Assembly: GCF_900114565.1 (NCBI RefSeq)
Contig: NZ_FOTM01000023.1
Span: 1-64,000, forward strand
Reading direction: 5' to 3'
DNA: 64,000 nt
From: Leifsonia sp. CL147
Lineage (GTDB): Bacteria; Actinomycetota; Actinomycetes; Actinomycetales; Microbacteriaceae
Every line of letters begins with the position of its first letter. Within the stretch, counting starts at the first letter, position 1. Shown piece after piece: positions 35,456 to 44,366 of this stretch. Under the pieces are notes generated by a model. It ran no database searches and was not told where the DNA came from. It saw only the letters and a list, made by a program, of their open reading frames with translations. A program made the position numbers and the translations under genes.

Positions 35456-36735
35456 ATCCGGCGGCTCGTCGCGTGCAGCGCGTCTACCTGACGTTGATGC
35501 TCGGCAATACGCTGGCCGCGTCGTTGATCTGGGGCATCAATACGCTCTTCCTGCTCGACGCCGGGCTCTCGAACTTCGAGGCATTCGCCGCGAACGCGTT
35601 CTTCACCGCCGGCATGGTGATCTTCGAGATCCCGACGGGCGTCGTCGCCGACACGGTCGGACGGAAGGCGTCGTATCTGCTGGGCACGATCACCCTGTCG
35701 GTGACGACCGGTTTGTACTGGATGCTGTGGCTCTGGCACGCGCCGTTCGTCTGGTGGGCGATCGTGTCGGCGCTTCTCGGCCTGGGCTTCACGTTCTTCT
35801 CCGGGGCGGTGGACGCCTGGCTCGTCGATGCGCTGGCCTTCGCCGAGTACACCGGGAGTCTCGAGGCGGTGTTCGGCCGCGGCCTGGTCGTCACGGGGAT
35901 CTCGATGTTCGCCGGATCGGTTCTCGGCGGGATCATCGCACAGGCGACTGATCTCGGGGTGCCCTTCCTGCTGAGAGCCGGGGTGCTGGCCGTCATGCTG
36001 GTGTTCGCCGCCATCGTGATGAAGGACCTGGGCTTCACGCCCGACCACTCGATGCGCCCGCTCGCTGCGACCAGGAACGTGCTCAAGCAATCGATCGATC
36101 ACGGGCTGCGCAAGCGGTCGGTGCGGTGGGTGATCCTGTCGGCGCCGTTCGCCTCCGGCGTCGGGATCTACGCCTTCTACGCGCTGCAGCCGTATCTGCT
36201 CGAGCTCTACGGAGATAAGACGGCGTACTCGATTGCCGGGCTCGCCGCTGCCATTCTGTCGTTGGCGCAGGTCGCGGGTGGCATGCTCGCCTCGCGTATC
36301 CGGAGGCTGTTCGCGAAGCGCACGACGACGGTGATCGGGGCGTCCCTGGTCAGCATCCTGATTCTCGCGGCACTGGGGGTGACCAGCCTGTTCTGGTTCG
36401 CGGTCGCCTTCCTGGTGATCTGGGGTTTCGTGTTCGCGGTCGCCGGTCCGGTCCGTCAGGCCTACCTGAACGACATGATCCCGTCGAAGCAGCGTGCGAC
36501 CGTGCTGTCGTTCGACTCGCTGTTCGGCAGCCTCGGCGGGGTCTTCATCCAGCCGGCGCTCGGACGCGCGGCCGACCTCTGGGGCTACGGCACGTCGCTG
36601 GTCATCGGCGGAGCGGTCGAGCTGATCGGCATCCCGTTCCTGTTCGCCAGCCGGCGCCAGAAGGACCCGGCTGACGCCAAGACGGTGCAGACGGACTCGG
36701 CGCCGGTCGAGCCGGGGGCCGGCGCAGGATCGTGA
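35452..36735 (+). CDS. MFS transporter
   Basis: A 427-aa, 12-helix transporter. The N-terminal half carries EIPTGVVADTVGRKASYLLG, which is the signature region of the drug/metabolite MFS group, and the C-terminal half ends in a soluble acidic tail. It overlaps the PAP2 gene by four bases, so both are made from one message. Whether the two act on a common lipid or drug is not evident. Confidence 0.86.
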   Translation: MNPAARRVQRVYLTLMLGNTLAASLIWGINTLFLLDAGLSNFEAFAANAFFTAGMVIFEIPTGVVADTVGRKASYLLGTITLSVTTGLYWMLWLWHAPFVWWAIVSALLGLGFTFFSGAVDAWLVDALAFAEYTGSLEAVFGRGLVVTGISMFAGSVLGGIIAQATDLGVPFLLRAGVLAVMLVFAAIVMKDLGFTPDHSMRPLAATRNVLKQSIDHGLRKRSVRWVILSAPFASGVGIYAFYALQPYLLELYGDKTAYSIAGLAAAILSLAQVAGGMLASRIRRLFAKRTTTVIGASLVSILILAALGVTSLFWFAVAFLVIWGFVFAVAGPVRQAYLNDMIPSKQRATVLSFDSLFGSLGGVFIQPALGRAADLWGYGTSLVIGGAVELIGIPFLFASRRQKDPADAKTVQTDSAPVEPGAGAGS

Positions 36736-36770
36736 CGCCTCGCAGAGCGTCTAGAGATAGGAGAAACGGG

Positions 36771-37706
36771 ATGATCGGGATCGGAGCCCGCACGGTCGAC
36801 GCGACAGTCGAAGTCCTCGACCTGCCAACCCCTCGCCAGCCGAAGTCGGGGGAACTTCTGCTGGAGACCATCACCGCCGGCATCGGTCCGTGGGATGCTC
36901 TCCTGCACATCACCGACGGCTGGGATGTTCAGCTGAAGCCACCCGCCGCTCTCGGGGTCGAGGGGGTCGGCCGTGTCATCGCGATCGGCCCCGGCACCGA
37001 AGGCTTCACGCTGGGTGACGTGGTGGTCGTGCACGACACGCCTCTTCCGGGTGGCAGTGGATTCTGGGCGGAGCAAGTCCTCGTCCACGCTTCGAGCGCG
37101 GCCATGCTCCCGTCCGGGCTGAGCCCGGAGACGGCCGCCGCCCTCCCGGTCGCGGCTCTCACAGCGAGTCAGTCGCTGAAAGAATTGCAGGTGGGCGTCG
37201 GGACTCGCCTGCTCGTCGTCGGTTCGGGCCCCACCGCTGTCATGGCGATCCGGCTCGGAGTCCTCGGCGGTGCGGAGGTCGTGGCCGCCGCGAGTCCCCG
37301 GCACTCCGACCGCCTCCGCCGCCGCGGCGCGGTCGACATCATCGACTCGCACGCCGAGAAGTGGGCGCAGACCACCGACCGTCGCTTCGACGCTGTCCTG
37401 ATCGCGGCCGACGGTACGGCTGAAGAGGCCATGAAGCTCATCGATGACGGAGGGCGGCTGACATCCCTCACCTCCGACGCGCCAGAGCCGACCCGTGGAA
37501 TCGCGACCAACGACCTCTACATCGTCCCGGACGGCGCGGATCTGGAGCGCCTAGCGAAGCTTGCCGCCGCTGGTGAGCTCAGCCTCGAGGTGACGACGGT
37601 CACCGCCGAGCAGGCCCCGGCGACCGAGGCCGTCGTCTCCTCCGGTCGCTCGCGCGGGGTCAAGTACGTCATCGACTTCGGTACGGCTGCCGGATCGACT
37701 GTGTGA
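36771..37706 (+). CDS. Zinc-independent MDR oxidoreductase (quinone-reductase type)
   Basis: A 311-aa NADPH-dependent oxidoreductase of the medium-chain dehydrogenase/reductase superfamily. The catalytic-domain segment ALGVEGVGRVIAIG and the cofactor loop VVGSGPTAVMAIRLG are seen; the zinc ligands of alcohol dehydrogenases are missing, as in quinone and enoyl reductases. AGGAG lies eight bases before the ATG at 36771; a GTG at 36732 is less likely. The gene stands alone after the MFS gene. Confidence 0.86.
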   Translation: MIGIGARTVDATVEVLDLPTPRQPKSGELLLETITAGIGPWDALLHITDGWDVQLKPPAALGVEGVGRVIAIGPGTEGFTLGDVVVVHDTPLPGGSGFWAEQVLVHASSAAMLPSGLSPETAAALPVAALTASQSLKELQVGVGTRLLVVGSGPTAVMAIRLGVLGGAEVVAAASPRHSDRLRRRGAVDIIDSHAEKWAQTTDRRFDAVLIAADGTAEEAMKLIDDGGRLTSLTSDAPEPTRGIATNDLYIVPDGADLERLAKLAAAGELSLEVTTVTAEQAPATEAVVSSGRSRGVKYVIDFGTAAGSTV

Positions 37707-37789
37707 CCCTGGGTGAGGTCGAAGGGCCAGCAGGTCGCCTCTGGCCCTGGATGGAGTCTTGACAGCCAGCACAGCGGCGTGGGAGGGTA

Positions 37790-37816
37790 GTAACGGCGTT
37801 ACAGTAACACGGTTAC
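37790..37816 (+). promoter_or_regulatory. Double GTAAC operator before the IclR gene
   Basis: GTAAC and GTTAC enclose three bases at 37790-37802, and the same arms enclose three bases again at 37804-37816. The two 13-bp inverted repeats are 14 bp apart and end 24 bases before the IclR start. A TTGACA at 37759-37764 may be the -35 box. Two side-by-side sites suit the tetrameric binding mode of IclR proteins. Confidence 0.65.
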
Positions 37817-37840
37817 AACCGCGATGGCGAGGAGAAGCTC

Positions 37841-38638
37841 ATGGCTTTGGCGAATGATGTGGCGAACGCGATGCGCGCGCTCGAGCTGCTCGTTCCCCAT
37901 CCAGAAGGTTCTCGAGTCAGCGAGATCGCCGAACATCTCCACATCAACAAGGCCATCGCGCACCGCCTGCTGGCCGCGCTCGTCGAAGTCGACTACGTGA
38001 AGCAGGATCCTCGGACATCCGCCTACTTCGCGACTCATCGGCTCGGTGCGCTCGGGCTTCGGCAGCTTTCTTCCTCGGGCGTGGATGCGTGGGCTCAGCA
38101 AGCGCTGGATTCGCTTGCCGCCGACTGTGAGGAACTCGTCCGGCTGGCTGTGGCCACACACGACTCCCTGCAGTGGATCGCCAAGGCGCAAGGCTCGAAC
38201 TCGTCGCTTCGCATCGATCCCGTCATGGGCCAGGATGCGGTTCCCCATGCGACCGCCTCGGGGAAAGCGTGGCTGTCCACGCTGCCGCCGGAACGGGTGG
38301 CTGCAGTGCTGGATCGCGAAGCCGAGCTCAGCACCACGGCCCGGCTGCCGCTCGACCGGGCCGCGCTCCTCGTCGAGCTCGAAGAGGTTCGCCGGCGCCG
38401 TTACGCGACGACCTTCGAGGAGATGGATGCGGGAATCAACGCCCTCGCCGCGCCGATCTTCGGGGCGGGCAGCGACCAGGAAGCCACCGGGACGATCAGC
38501 ATCGCCGGCCCGTCCGTTCGCATGACGAGCGCGCGGATGGCTGAACTCTCACCACTACTGCTCGCAGCCGCAGAGAGCATTTCCAGCAGCTGGCCGAGCT
38601 ACGCCTACCTCGCTGCCGCGGAGAAGCTTACGGCTTAG
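37841..38638 (+). CDS. IclR-family transcriptional regulator
   Basis: A 265-aa regulator with an N-terminal winged HTH (RVSEIAEHLHINKAIAHRLL) and the IclR effector domain (about 80-250), including ASGKAWLSTLPPERV and GINALAAPIF. It is followed by a TIM-barrel sugar enzyme, an SDR and a TauE-like exporter on the same strand, which it probably controls through the paired operator upstream. GGAG precedes the ATG at 37841. The effector is likely a sugar acid or related metabolite, judging from family habits. Confidence 0.88.
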   Translation: MALANDVANAMRALELLVPHPEGSRVSEIAEHLHINKAIAHRLLAALVEVDYVKQDPRTSAYFATHRLGALGLRQLSSSGVDAWAQQALDSLAADCEELVRLAVATHDSLQWIAKAQGSNSSLRIDPVMGQDAVPHATASGKAWLSTLPPERVAAVLDREAELSTTARLPLDRAALLVELEEVRRRRYATTFEEMDAGINALAAPIFGAGSDQEATGTISIAGPSVRMTSARMAELSPLLLAAAESISSSWPSYAYLAAAEKLTA

Positions 38639-38684
38639 ACATCCGTCGCCCGCGTGACCGATGCGGATACTGATTGGAACCGAC

Positions 38685-39497
38685 ATGACCATGATCATCA
38701 ACACGTTCTCCTACCTCTGGTCGGCGACAGCACTCGATGCGATCGCAGAGCTGTGTGAGAACGGGTACGACACCTTCGAGGTGCCGATCAGCTCACCGCA
38801 CTGCTGGCCCGACGAGATGCCGGGGTCGAAGCGGTCCGAGTCGTCCGCAGAACTCAAGCGGCGCGGAGCCACGATCAGGTCCCTGAATGCGGGCGGGTTC
38901 GACATCAACCTCGCGAGCCCCGGCGCCAGCATGCGGCGAAAGAGCATCGACCACATCTCGTCGGTCATCGAGCTCGCGGAGGTGTGGGAAGCCTCCGAGA
39001 TAGTGATCTCTCCCGGCACGCGGCGCCCCATGATCTCGCCACCGCTGGAGAGCGTCCACGGTTGGCTCTACGAGAGCCTGGACGCCCTCCTTCCTCTGGC
39101 CAAACGGGCAGGTGTGCGCTTGCTCTTCGAAAACACCCCCTATTGCTTTACTCCTACGATCGAGGAGCTGGCAGGCATCGTCGAGACGGTCGACGATGAC
39201 TCGCTCAAGATCGTGTACGACGTCGCGAATGCCGCTTACATCCGCGAAGATCCCGCCGAAGCCCTGCGCTCCTATCACGACTCGATTTCCCTCGTGCACG
39301 TCTCCGACACAGGAACGGACGTGTGGGGCCACGATCCGATCGGCACCGGCGTCATCGATTTTCGCGCGGTGGGCGACGCTGTGGCGGCGACCGTCGGAAC
39401 CGACAACACCGTTCTCGAAGTGATCCGTGAAGAAGACACTCTGCACGAGTTCGAGAAGGCCCTCACTGCCCTCAGGGTCGAGGGATGGAACGTCTGA
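38685..39497 (+). CDS. Sugar phosphate isomerase/epimerase-like TIM-barrel protein
   Basis: A 270-aa xylose-isomerase-like TIM-barrel protein (AP endonuclease 2 family). Metal-ligand segments include LLFENTPYCF, IVYDVANA and SLVHVSDTG, and the C-terminal VLEVIREED gives the last Glu. The start at 38685 has GGAA upstream; ATG 38661 would add eight residues. It is unlike the paralogue at 8256 in most of its length. Its stop lies 14 bases before the SDR start, and both enzymes probably process the same sugar or sugar acid. Confidence 0.84.
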   Translation: MTMIINTFSYLWSATALDAIAELCENGYDTFEVPISSPHCWPDEMPGSKRSESSAELKRRGATIRSLNAGGFDINLASPGASMRRKSIDHISSVIELAEVWEASEIVISPGTRRPMISPPLESVHGWLYESLDALLPLAKRAGVRLLFENTPYCFTPTIEELAGIVETVDDDSLKIVYDVANAAYIREDPAEALRSYHDSISLVHVSDTGTDVWGHDPIGTGVIDFRAVGDAVAATVGTDNTVLEVIREEDTLHEFEKALTALRVEGWNV

Positions 39498-39511
39498 ATG
39501 GAGGCCATGCG

Positions 39512-40303
39512 ATGAGAGCTCTGGTCAGTGGTGGCACCAGCGGCATCGGTGCGGCGGCATCCCTGCGGCTGGCAGAGGCAGCCGTGGCTCGGGGTGCCAA
39601 GCCGATGATCGCGGTGTGCGGGCATGAACCCAGCCGTCTGCAGGACGAGATCGTCCGCTCGATCCAGTCGATGGGCGGCACTGCGATCGCATTGTCGGGA
39701 AACCTGGGCGATCCGGAGGTGCCGGCCCGGATGGTAGCGGCCGCGGTCGAAGAATTCGGTGGCCTCGACGCACTCGTCTCGAATGCCGGCATCGCGAATC
39801 CCGGCCCCTTGAGCGAGCTGTCCGTGGAGGACTGGGACGACATGTTCTCCGTCAACGTGCGCGGTGCATGGCTTCTCGCGAAAGCCGGTTACCCGCATCT
39901 GGCCGCCAGTCATGGTGCTGCGTGCTTCACGTCGTCCATGTCGGGTCGGATGCCGCACGCCGGCTCGGGCGCCTACAGCCCGAGCAAAGCCGCATTGACG
40001 CTGCTCGCCCAGACGCTCGCACTGGAGTGGGCCTCCGACGGAATCCGCGTGAACGTGGTCTCCCCGGGAATGACCCGCACGCGGATGACGGAGAAGATGT
40101 ACGAGGATTCGCAGATCAAAGAGCAGCGCGAACGCATAATCCCGCTGCATAGGATCGGGGACCCGATGGACGTCGCGAACGTCATCGAGTTCCTCGTCGG
40201 CCCGCTATCGGGCTACGTGACCGGTCAAGACATCTGCGTCGACGGCGGATTCTCGAAATCGATTCTCAGCCACATCCCCGGTCGACCGAGCTCAAGAGCC
40301 TGA
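39512..40303 (+). CDS. Short-chain dehydrogenase/reductase
   Basis: A 263-aa NAD(P)-dependent SDR. The cofactor motif is VSGGTSGIG, the structural NAG is in SNAGIANPG, and the active site has Ser in TSSMSGRM with Tyr-Lys in YSPSK; the C-terminal TGQDICVDGGFS matches classical SDRs. GGAGG lies eight bases before the ATG at 39512. With the upstream TIM-barrel enzyme it likely performs an oxidation/isomerisation step on a sugar or polyol. Confidence 0.9.
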   Translation: MRALVSGGTSGIGAAASLRLAEAAVARGAKPMIAVCGHEPSRLQDEIVRSIQSMGGTAIALSGNLGDPEVPARMVAAAVEEFGGLDALVSNAGIANPGPLSELSVEDWDDMFSVNVRGAWLLAKAGYPHLAASHGAACFTSSMSGRMPHAGSGAYSPSKAALTLLAQTLALEWASDGIRVNVVSPGMTRTRMTEKMYEDSQIKEQRERIIPLHRIGDPMDVANVIEFLVGPLSGYVTGQDICVDGGFSKSILSHIPGRPSSRA

Positions 40304-40358
40304 TGCCGGCCCGGGTGCCTCTCGACGAGGATCCTGACTCCCGTGGAGCGCGATCCGG

Positions 40359-41087
40359 GTGATTGAGTGGCTCGATGTCGCCGTACTCGTGGCGGCTGCA
40401 GCGGGATCGGCGTTCCAGGTCCTCTCCGGAATCGGGTTCGGGCTCATCGCCTCACCGCTTCTGATCCTGGCGCTGGGCCGCGAAGACGGTATCCGCATCG
40501 TCCTGATCATCTCGATCGTGCTGAACGCCGTCGTGCTGGCCCGCTCCATCCGGTTCGTACGCCTGGGCGACACGGTCAGACTGCTGATCCCCGCTGCACT
40601 GCTCGTCGTTCCCGCCGTCTTCGTGTTGGGCAGCATCCATGCACCGTTCTTGACCGTGCTGGCCGGGGCGGCAGTGCTCTTCGGCACTGTGCTCGTTGCC
40701 CGGGGGCGTCCACTGAACTGGATGCTCGGCAGACGCGGTGCCGTCATCACGGGCGCTGCAAGCGGGCTGTTGACCGCTCTGACGGGCGTGGGCGGTCCAC
40801 CTGTCGCGCTGTTCGTATCGGCGCGGCGATGGCCGGCAGCGGTGGCGCGAGGGACGATGCAAGCGTTCTTCCTCCCTCTGAACGTGGTCACGCTCATCGC
40901 TCTCGGACCGTTCGTGAATGGTGTCTCGAAACTCGGGTGGGCGGTCGCCGGCGTGGTCATCGGAGCGGTCGTCGCCCTTCTCTTGGCCGGCCGGCTATCC
41001 GAGACCCTCCTCAGGCGGACCACTCTCGCTCTGGCGGGCGTCAGCGCAGCATCACTTGTGGCGAACGGCATCGCCTCGCTCCTCTGA
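40359..41087 (+). CDS. TauE/SafE (TSUP) family membrane transporter
   Basis: A 242-aa membrane protein with about seven to eight helices. The repeated motif GIGFGLIASPLLILALG in the first half and LTGVGGPPVALFV in the second are typical of the TSUP family, which moves sulfite, sulfoacetate, sulfolactate or related anions. The start is GTG 40359 with GGAG upstream. It ends the IclR-led group, and could export an anionic end product of the pathway. Confidence 0.84.
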   Translation: MIEWLDVAVLVAAAAGSAFQVLSGIGFGLIASPLLILALGREDGIRIVLIISIVLNAVVLARSIRFVRLGDTVRLLIPAALLVVPAVFVLGSIHAPFLTVLAGAAVLFGTVLVARGRPLNWMLGRRGAVITGAASGLLTALTGVGGPPVALFVSARRWPAAVARGTMQAFFLPLNVVTLIALGPFVNGVSKLGWAVAGVVIGAVVALLLAGRLSETLLRRTTLALAGVSAASLVANGIASLL

Positions 41088-41193
41088 TCTCCGAGCGCCC
41101 GCAGCCGGCGACCGGCGTGCGCTTTCAGCCAGTGCCCGCGCCTTCTCGGCGGGGTTTCGACTCGGCCGACGGCTCCCCAGGTCGGTTCCCCGC

Positions 41194-41226
41194 TAGGATG
41201 ATCGCGCCCCGTTGCCACGAGGCAAA
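41194..41226 (+). promoter_or_regulatory. Promoter element and LacI autoregulatory operator
   Basis: TAGGAT at 41194-41199 can be a -10 box, and TTGCC with GGCAA encloses ACGA at 41212-41225 just downstream. This site resembles both operators in front of the GH2 gene (TTTGC, central CGAG, GCAAA), so the LacI protein probably represses itself as well. Confidence 0.6.
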
Positions 41227-41262
41227 CCGAGGGATCACACGGGACGATGGAGTGGGGGACGC

Positions 41263-42279
41263 ATGGCGGCGACACGTCGTGAGGTGGCGGAGGCGGCGGG
41301 CGTCTCGGTCCGGACGGTCTCCAATGTCGTCAACGGCTTCGACCATGTCGCGCCCGAGACCCGGGAGCGGGTGCTGCGCGTCATCCACGAGCTCGAGTAC
41401 CAGCCCAGCGAGCTCGCGCGCAGCTTGAAGGTGGGCCGGTCGGGCCTCATCGGGCTGATGCTCCCGGAGCTCGACACCGCCTACTTCGCGGAGCTCACCC
41501 GTGCTTTCGTCGAGGGCGGCGCCGAGCGCGGTCTGACCGTCGTGGTCGACCAGACCGACGGCGACCGCGAGCGCGAGCTCGCGCTGCTGCGTCGCACGGC
41601 CGGAGGCTCGCTCTTCGATGCGCTCGCCCTGAGCCCGCTCGCCCTCCGGGCGTCGGATCTGGAGGCGCTCGCCGCAGGGCCTCTGGTGTTCCTGGGCGAG
41701 GATGAGTTCCCGGGCTACGACAAGGTGATGATCGACAACTTCCAGGCGGCCCGGGAGGCGGTCGAGCACCTGCTCGGCCAGGGTCGCCGCCGCATCGCGG
41801 CGATCGGCGCCGAGCGGAGTCACCGCGCTGCGAGTTCGCAGCGGCTCGACGGTTACCGCGCGGCGATCGCCGCCCACTCCGAGCTGGGCCTCCCGGAGAT
41901 CGTGGAGTACGTGAACGGCTTCCGGCGGCCGGAGGGCGCGGCGGCGATGCGGAGACTGCTCGACGGCGATGAGCAGTTCGACGCCATCTTCTGCTTCTCC
42001 GACGCGCTCGCGCTCGGAGCGCTGCGCACCCTCCATGAGGCGGGGGTCTCGGTGCCGGACGAGGTCGCGGTCGTCGGCTGGGACGACATCGAGGACGGCC
42101 GCTTCTCGACACCGTCGCTCACCACGGTGAGCCCGGACAAGCGCTGGCTGGCCGAGACGGCGCTCGATCGGATCGTGCGGAGGCTCGCGGGCGAGGACCT
42201 GGAGCCCGGCGTCCTGGTCGGCCCGCATCGGCTGGTGGTGCGGGAGAGTGCGCCGGTGGCGCAGAGCATGGTGAGGTAA
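41263..42279 (+). CDS. LacI-family transcriptional regulator
   Basis: A 338-aa sugar-responsive repressor. The N-terminal HTH is TRREVAEAAGVSVRTVSNVV with hinge helix QPSELARSLK, and a periplasmic-binding-protein-like effector domain fills the rest (SGLIGLMLPELDTAYFAEL, VVGWDDIEDGRF). GGGGGA lies before the ATG at 41263. It precedes the GH2/ABC/sialidase genes and has matching operators at its own promoter and at the GH2 promoter. The inducer is presumably the oligosaccharide or monosaccharide released by that set. Confidence 0.9.
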   Translation: MAATRREVAEAAGVSVRTVSNVVNGFDHVAPETRERVLRVIHELEYQPSELARSLKVGRSGLIGLMLPELDTAYFAELTRAFVEGGAERGLTVVVDQTDGDRERELALLRRTAGGSLFDALALSPLALRASDLEALAAGPLVFLGEDEFPGYDKVMIDNFQAAREAVEHLLGQGRRRIAAIGAERSHRAASSQRLDGYRAAIAAHSELGLPEIVEYVNGFRRPEGAAAMRRLLDGDEQFDAIFCFSDALALGALRTLHEAGVSVPDEVAVVGWDDIEDGRFSTPSLTTVSPDKRWLAETALDRIVRRLAGEDLEPGVLVGPHRLVVRESAPVAQSMVR

Positions 42280-42316
42280 TACTCCCTTCGGTGATTCCAG
42301 GAATCTCCACATCGCA

Positions 42317-42376
42317 TTTGCATCGAGGCAAAGCAACGCGCTAGCATCCTGATCGTGACGTTTGCATCGAGGGAAA
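42317..42376 (+). promoter_or_regulatory. Leaderless GH2 promoter with two LacI operators
   Basis: Two copies of TTTGCATCGAGG start at 42317 and 42361, 44 bp apart. The first is followed by CAAA and is a near-perfect palindrome; the second has GAAA and lies in the first codons of the GH2 gene. Between them sit TTGCAT (42318-42323) and TAGCAT (42342-42347) as -35 and -10, with the transcript start falling at the GTG 42355. Four helical turns separate the operators, which would favour looping. Confidence 0.7.
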
Positions 42377-44265
42377 TCGAACAGGACGGGGACGCTCCCG
42401 CCGCGCAGGCCCTGCCGCGTGCGGAGTACCCGCGCCCGCAGTTCGTGCGCGACCGCTGGCTCAACCTCAACGGCGTGTGGAGCTTCGGGTTCGGTGCAGG
42501 GGAGGCCGCGCAGGCGGCGGACCTCGTGGAGCCTGCGAACCCCGCCACCACTGCCCCCACGACCTGGCGCCTCGAACGCGACATCCTCGTCCCCTTCGCT
42601 CCGGAGTCGGAGCGCTCCGGCGTCGGCAGCACCGGCTTCCACCCGGCGGTCCGCTACCAGCGCACCGTCGAGGTACCCGCCGACTGGGCCGGCGACCGGA
42701 TCCTCCTCCATTTCGGCGCGGTCGACTTCGACACCACGGTGTGGGTGGATGACATCGAGGTCGGCCGTCACCGCGGCGGGTTCACCCCGTTCACGATCGA
42801 CATCACGGACGCGATCGGCGCATCCGCGGCAGCCTCCGCAACCTCCGCCACTCCCGCCTTCACCCTCTCCGTCCTCGCCGAGGACGACCACCGCACCATC
42901 CAGGCCCGCGGCAAGCAGTCCCGACGGCCGGAGAACTACGAAGCCTTCTACACGCGCACGACCGGCATCTGGCAGACCGTCTGGCTGGAGCCCGTCGCCG
43001 CCGCGCACTTCGGCCGTCCCGTCATCCGTCCCGACCTCGCCTCGTCGTCGTTCGCCGTCGAGCTCGACATCGTGTCCCCGGCCGCCGGGCTCACCGCCCG
43101 CGTCGACCTCCTCGACGCGGGCGGGCTCGTCGTCAGCAGGGAGGTGGAGGTGACGGCGCAGGTGAAGCCGGTGGTCACCCTCGCGGTCCCGGCCGATCGC
43201 CTCCGCACCTGGTCGCCCGAGGATCCGCACCTCTACCGCGTGCGTTTCACCCTCCTGCGCGGGGAGGCCGTGGTCGACGCCCTCGACAGCTACGCCGGCA
43301 TGCGCTCGATCGCGATCGACGGGCGCCGCATCCTCCTCAACGGCCGACCGGTCTTCCAGCGCCTCGTCCTCGACCAGGGCTACTGGCCCGACACGCTGAT
43401 GACCGCTCCGAGCGATGACGCCCTCGTGGCCGACATCGAGCTCGCCATGGCAGCCGGCTTCAACGGCGCGCGCCTCCACCAGAAGGTGTTCGAGGAGCGC
43501 TACCTGTTCCACGCCGACCGGCTCGGTTACCTGGTCTGGGGCGAGTTCGCCGACTGGGGCGCGAAGGTGGGGCCGGGAGGTCCGCAGGAGCCGACGGTGT
43601 CGTTCGTCGCCGAGTGGGTGGAGGCGCTCACCCGCGACCTGTCGCATCCATCGATCGTCGGCTGGTGCCCGCTCAACGAGACCTACCAGCCGATCACCGA
43701 CCGGCTGACCATCCTGGACGACGCCACCAAGGCGCTTTACGCCGTCACCAAGGCCATCGACCCCACCCGGCCCGTGATCGACGCGTCCGGCTACTCGCAC
43801 CGGGTGCCCGGCGCCGACATCTACGACTCGCACCTCTACGAACAGGACCCCGACGTCTTCGCGGCGCGCATGGAAGGTCTCGCGGACGGCCGGCCCTACG
43901 TCAACACGGCGCCCGACGGCACCGAGTGGTCGGTGCCGTATGCCGGGCAGCCCTACTTCTGCAGCGAGTTCGGCGGCATCTGGTGGTCGGACAGCGACCG
44001 CGCCGGCGACGACTCGTGGGGGTACGGCGAGGCGCCGCGCAGCCGCGAGGAGTGGCTGGACCGGTTCCGCCGGCTGGTGGACACGCTGCTCGACGACGCC
44101 GGCATGTTCGGCTACTGCTTCACCCAGCTCACGGACGTCTTCCAGGAGAAGAACGGTGTTCTCGACTTCCGGCGCGTGCCGAAGTTCGACCTCCGTCTCC
44201 TACGTGACATCCAGTCCCGACCCGCGGCGTACGAACTCGACGACGCCCCGCCCCTCGATCCCTGA
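42355..44265 (+). CDS. Glycoside hydrolase family 2 protein
   Basis: A 636-aa retaining glycosidase of family 2 (beta-galactosidase, beta-glucuronidase, beta-mannosidase type). It has an N-terminal sugar-binding jelly roll (about 15-190), an Ig-like domain (about 195-300) and a TIM barrel with acid/base Glu442 in CPLNETYQ and nucleophile Glu538 in CSEFGGIWW. No signal peptide is seen, so it acts on imported sugars. It starts at GTG 42355 without any ribosome site and appears leaderless. The ABC importer genes follow. Family membership is clear; the exact sugar is not. Confidence 0.9.
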   Translation: MTFASREIEQDGDAPAAQALPRAEYPRPQFVRDRWLNLNGVWSFGFGAGEAAQAADLVEPANPATTAPTTWRLERDILVPFAPESERSGVGSTGFHPAVRYQRTVEVPADWAGDRILLHFGAVDFDTTVWVDDIEVGRHRGGFTPFTIDITDAIGASAAASATSATPAFTLSVLAEDDHRTIQARGKQSRRPENYEAFYTRTTGIWQTVWLEPVAAAHFGRPVIRPDLASSSFAVELDIVSPAAGLTARVDLLDAGGLVVSREVEVTAQVKPVVTLAVPADRLRTWSPEDPHLYRVRFTLLRGEAVVDALDSYAGMRSIAIDGRRILLNGRPVFQRLVLDQGYWPDTLMTAPSDDALVADIELAMAAGFNGARLHQKVFEERYLFHADRLGYLVWGEFADWGAKVGPGGPQEPTVSFVAEWVEALTRDLSHPSIVGWCPLNETYQPITDRLTILDDATKALYAVTKAIDPTRPVIDASGYSHRVPGADIYDSHLYEQDPDVFAARMEGLADGRPYVNTAPDGTEWSVPYAGQPYFCSEFGGIWWSDSDRAGDDSWGYGEAPRSREEWLDRFRRLVDTLLDDAGMFGYCFTQLTDVFQEKNGVLDFRRVPKFDLRLLRDIQSRPAAYELDDAPPLDP

Positions 44266-44366
44266 TCCGGGCGCGGATCCCGCACGAAAACCCCACCGAC
44301 CCGTACTACCGACCTGCACCACCAGCACCTGACAACACAAGGCACCTCACAAAGGAGTGGACACCC

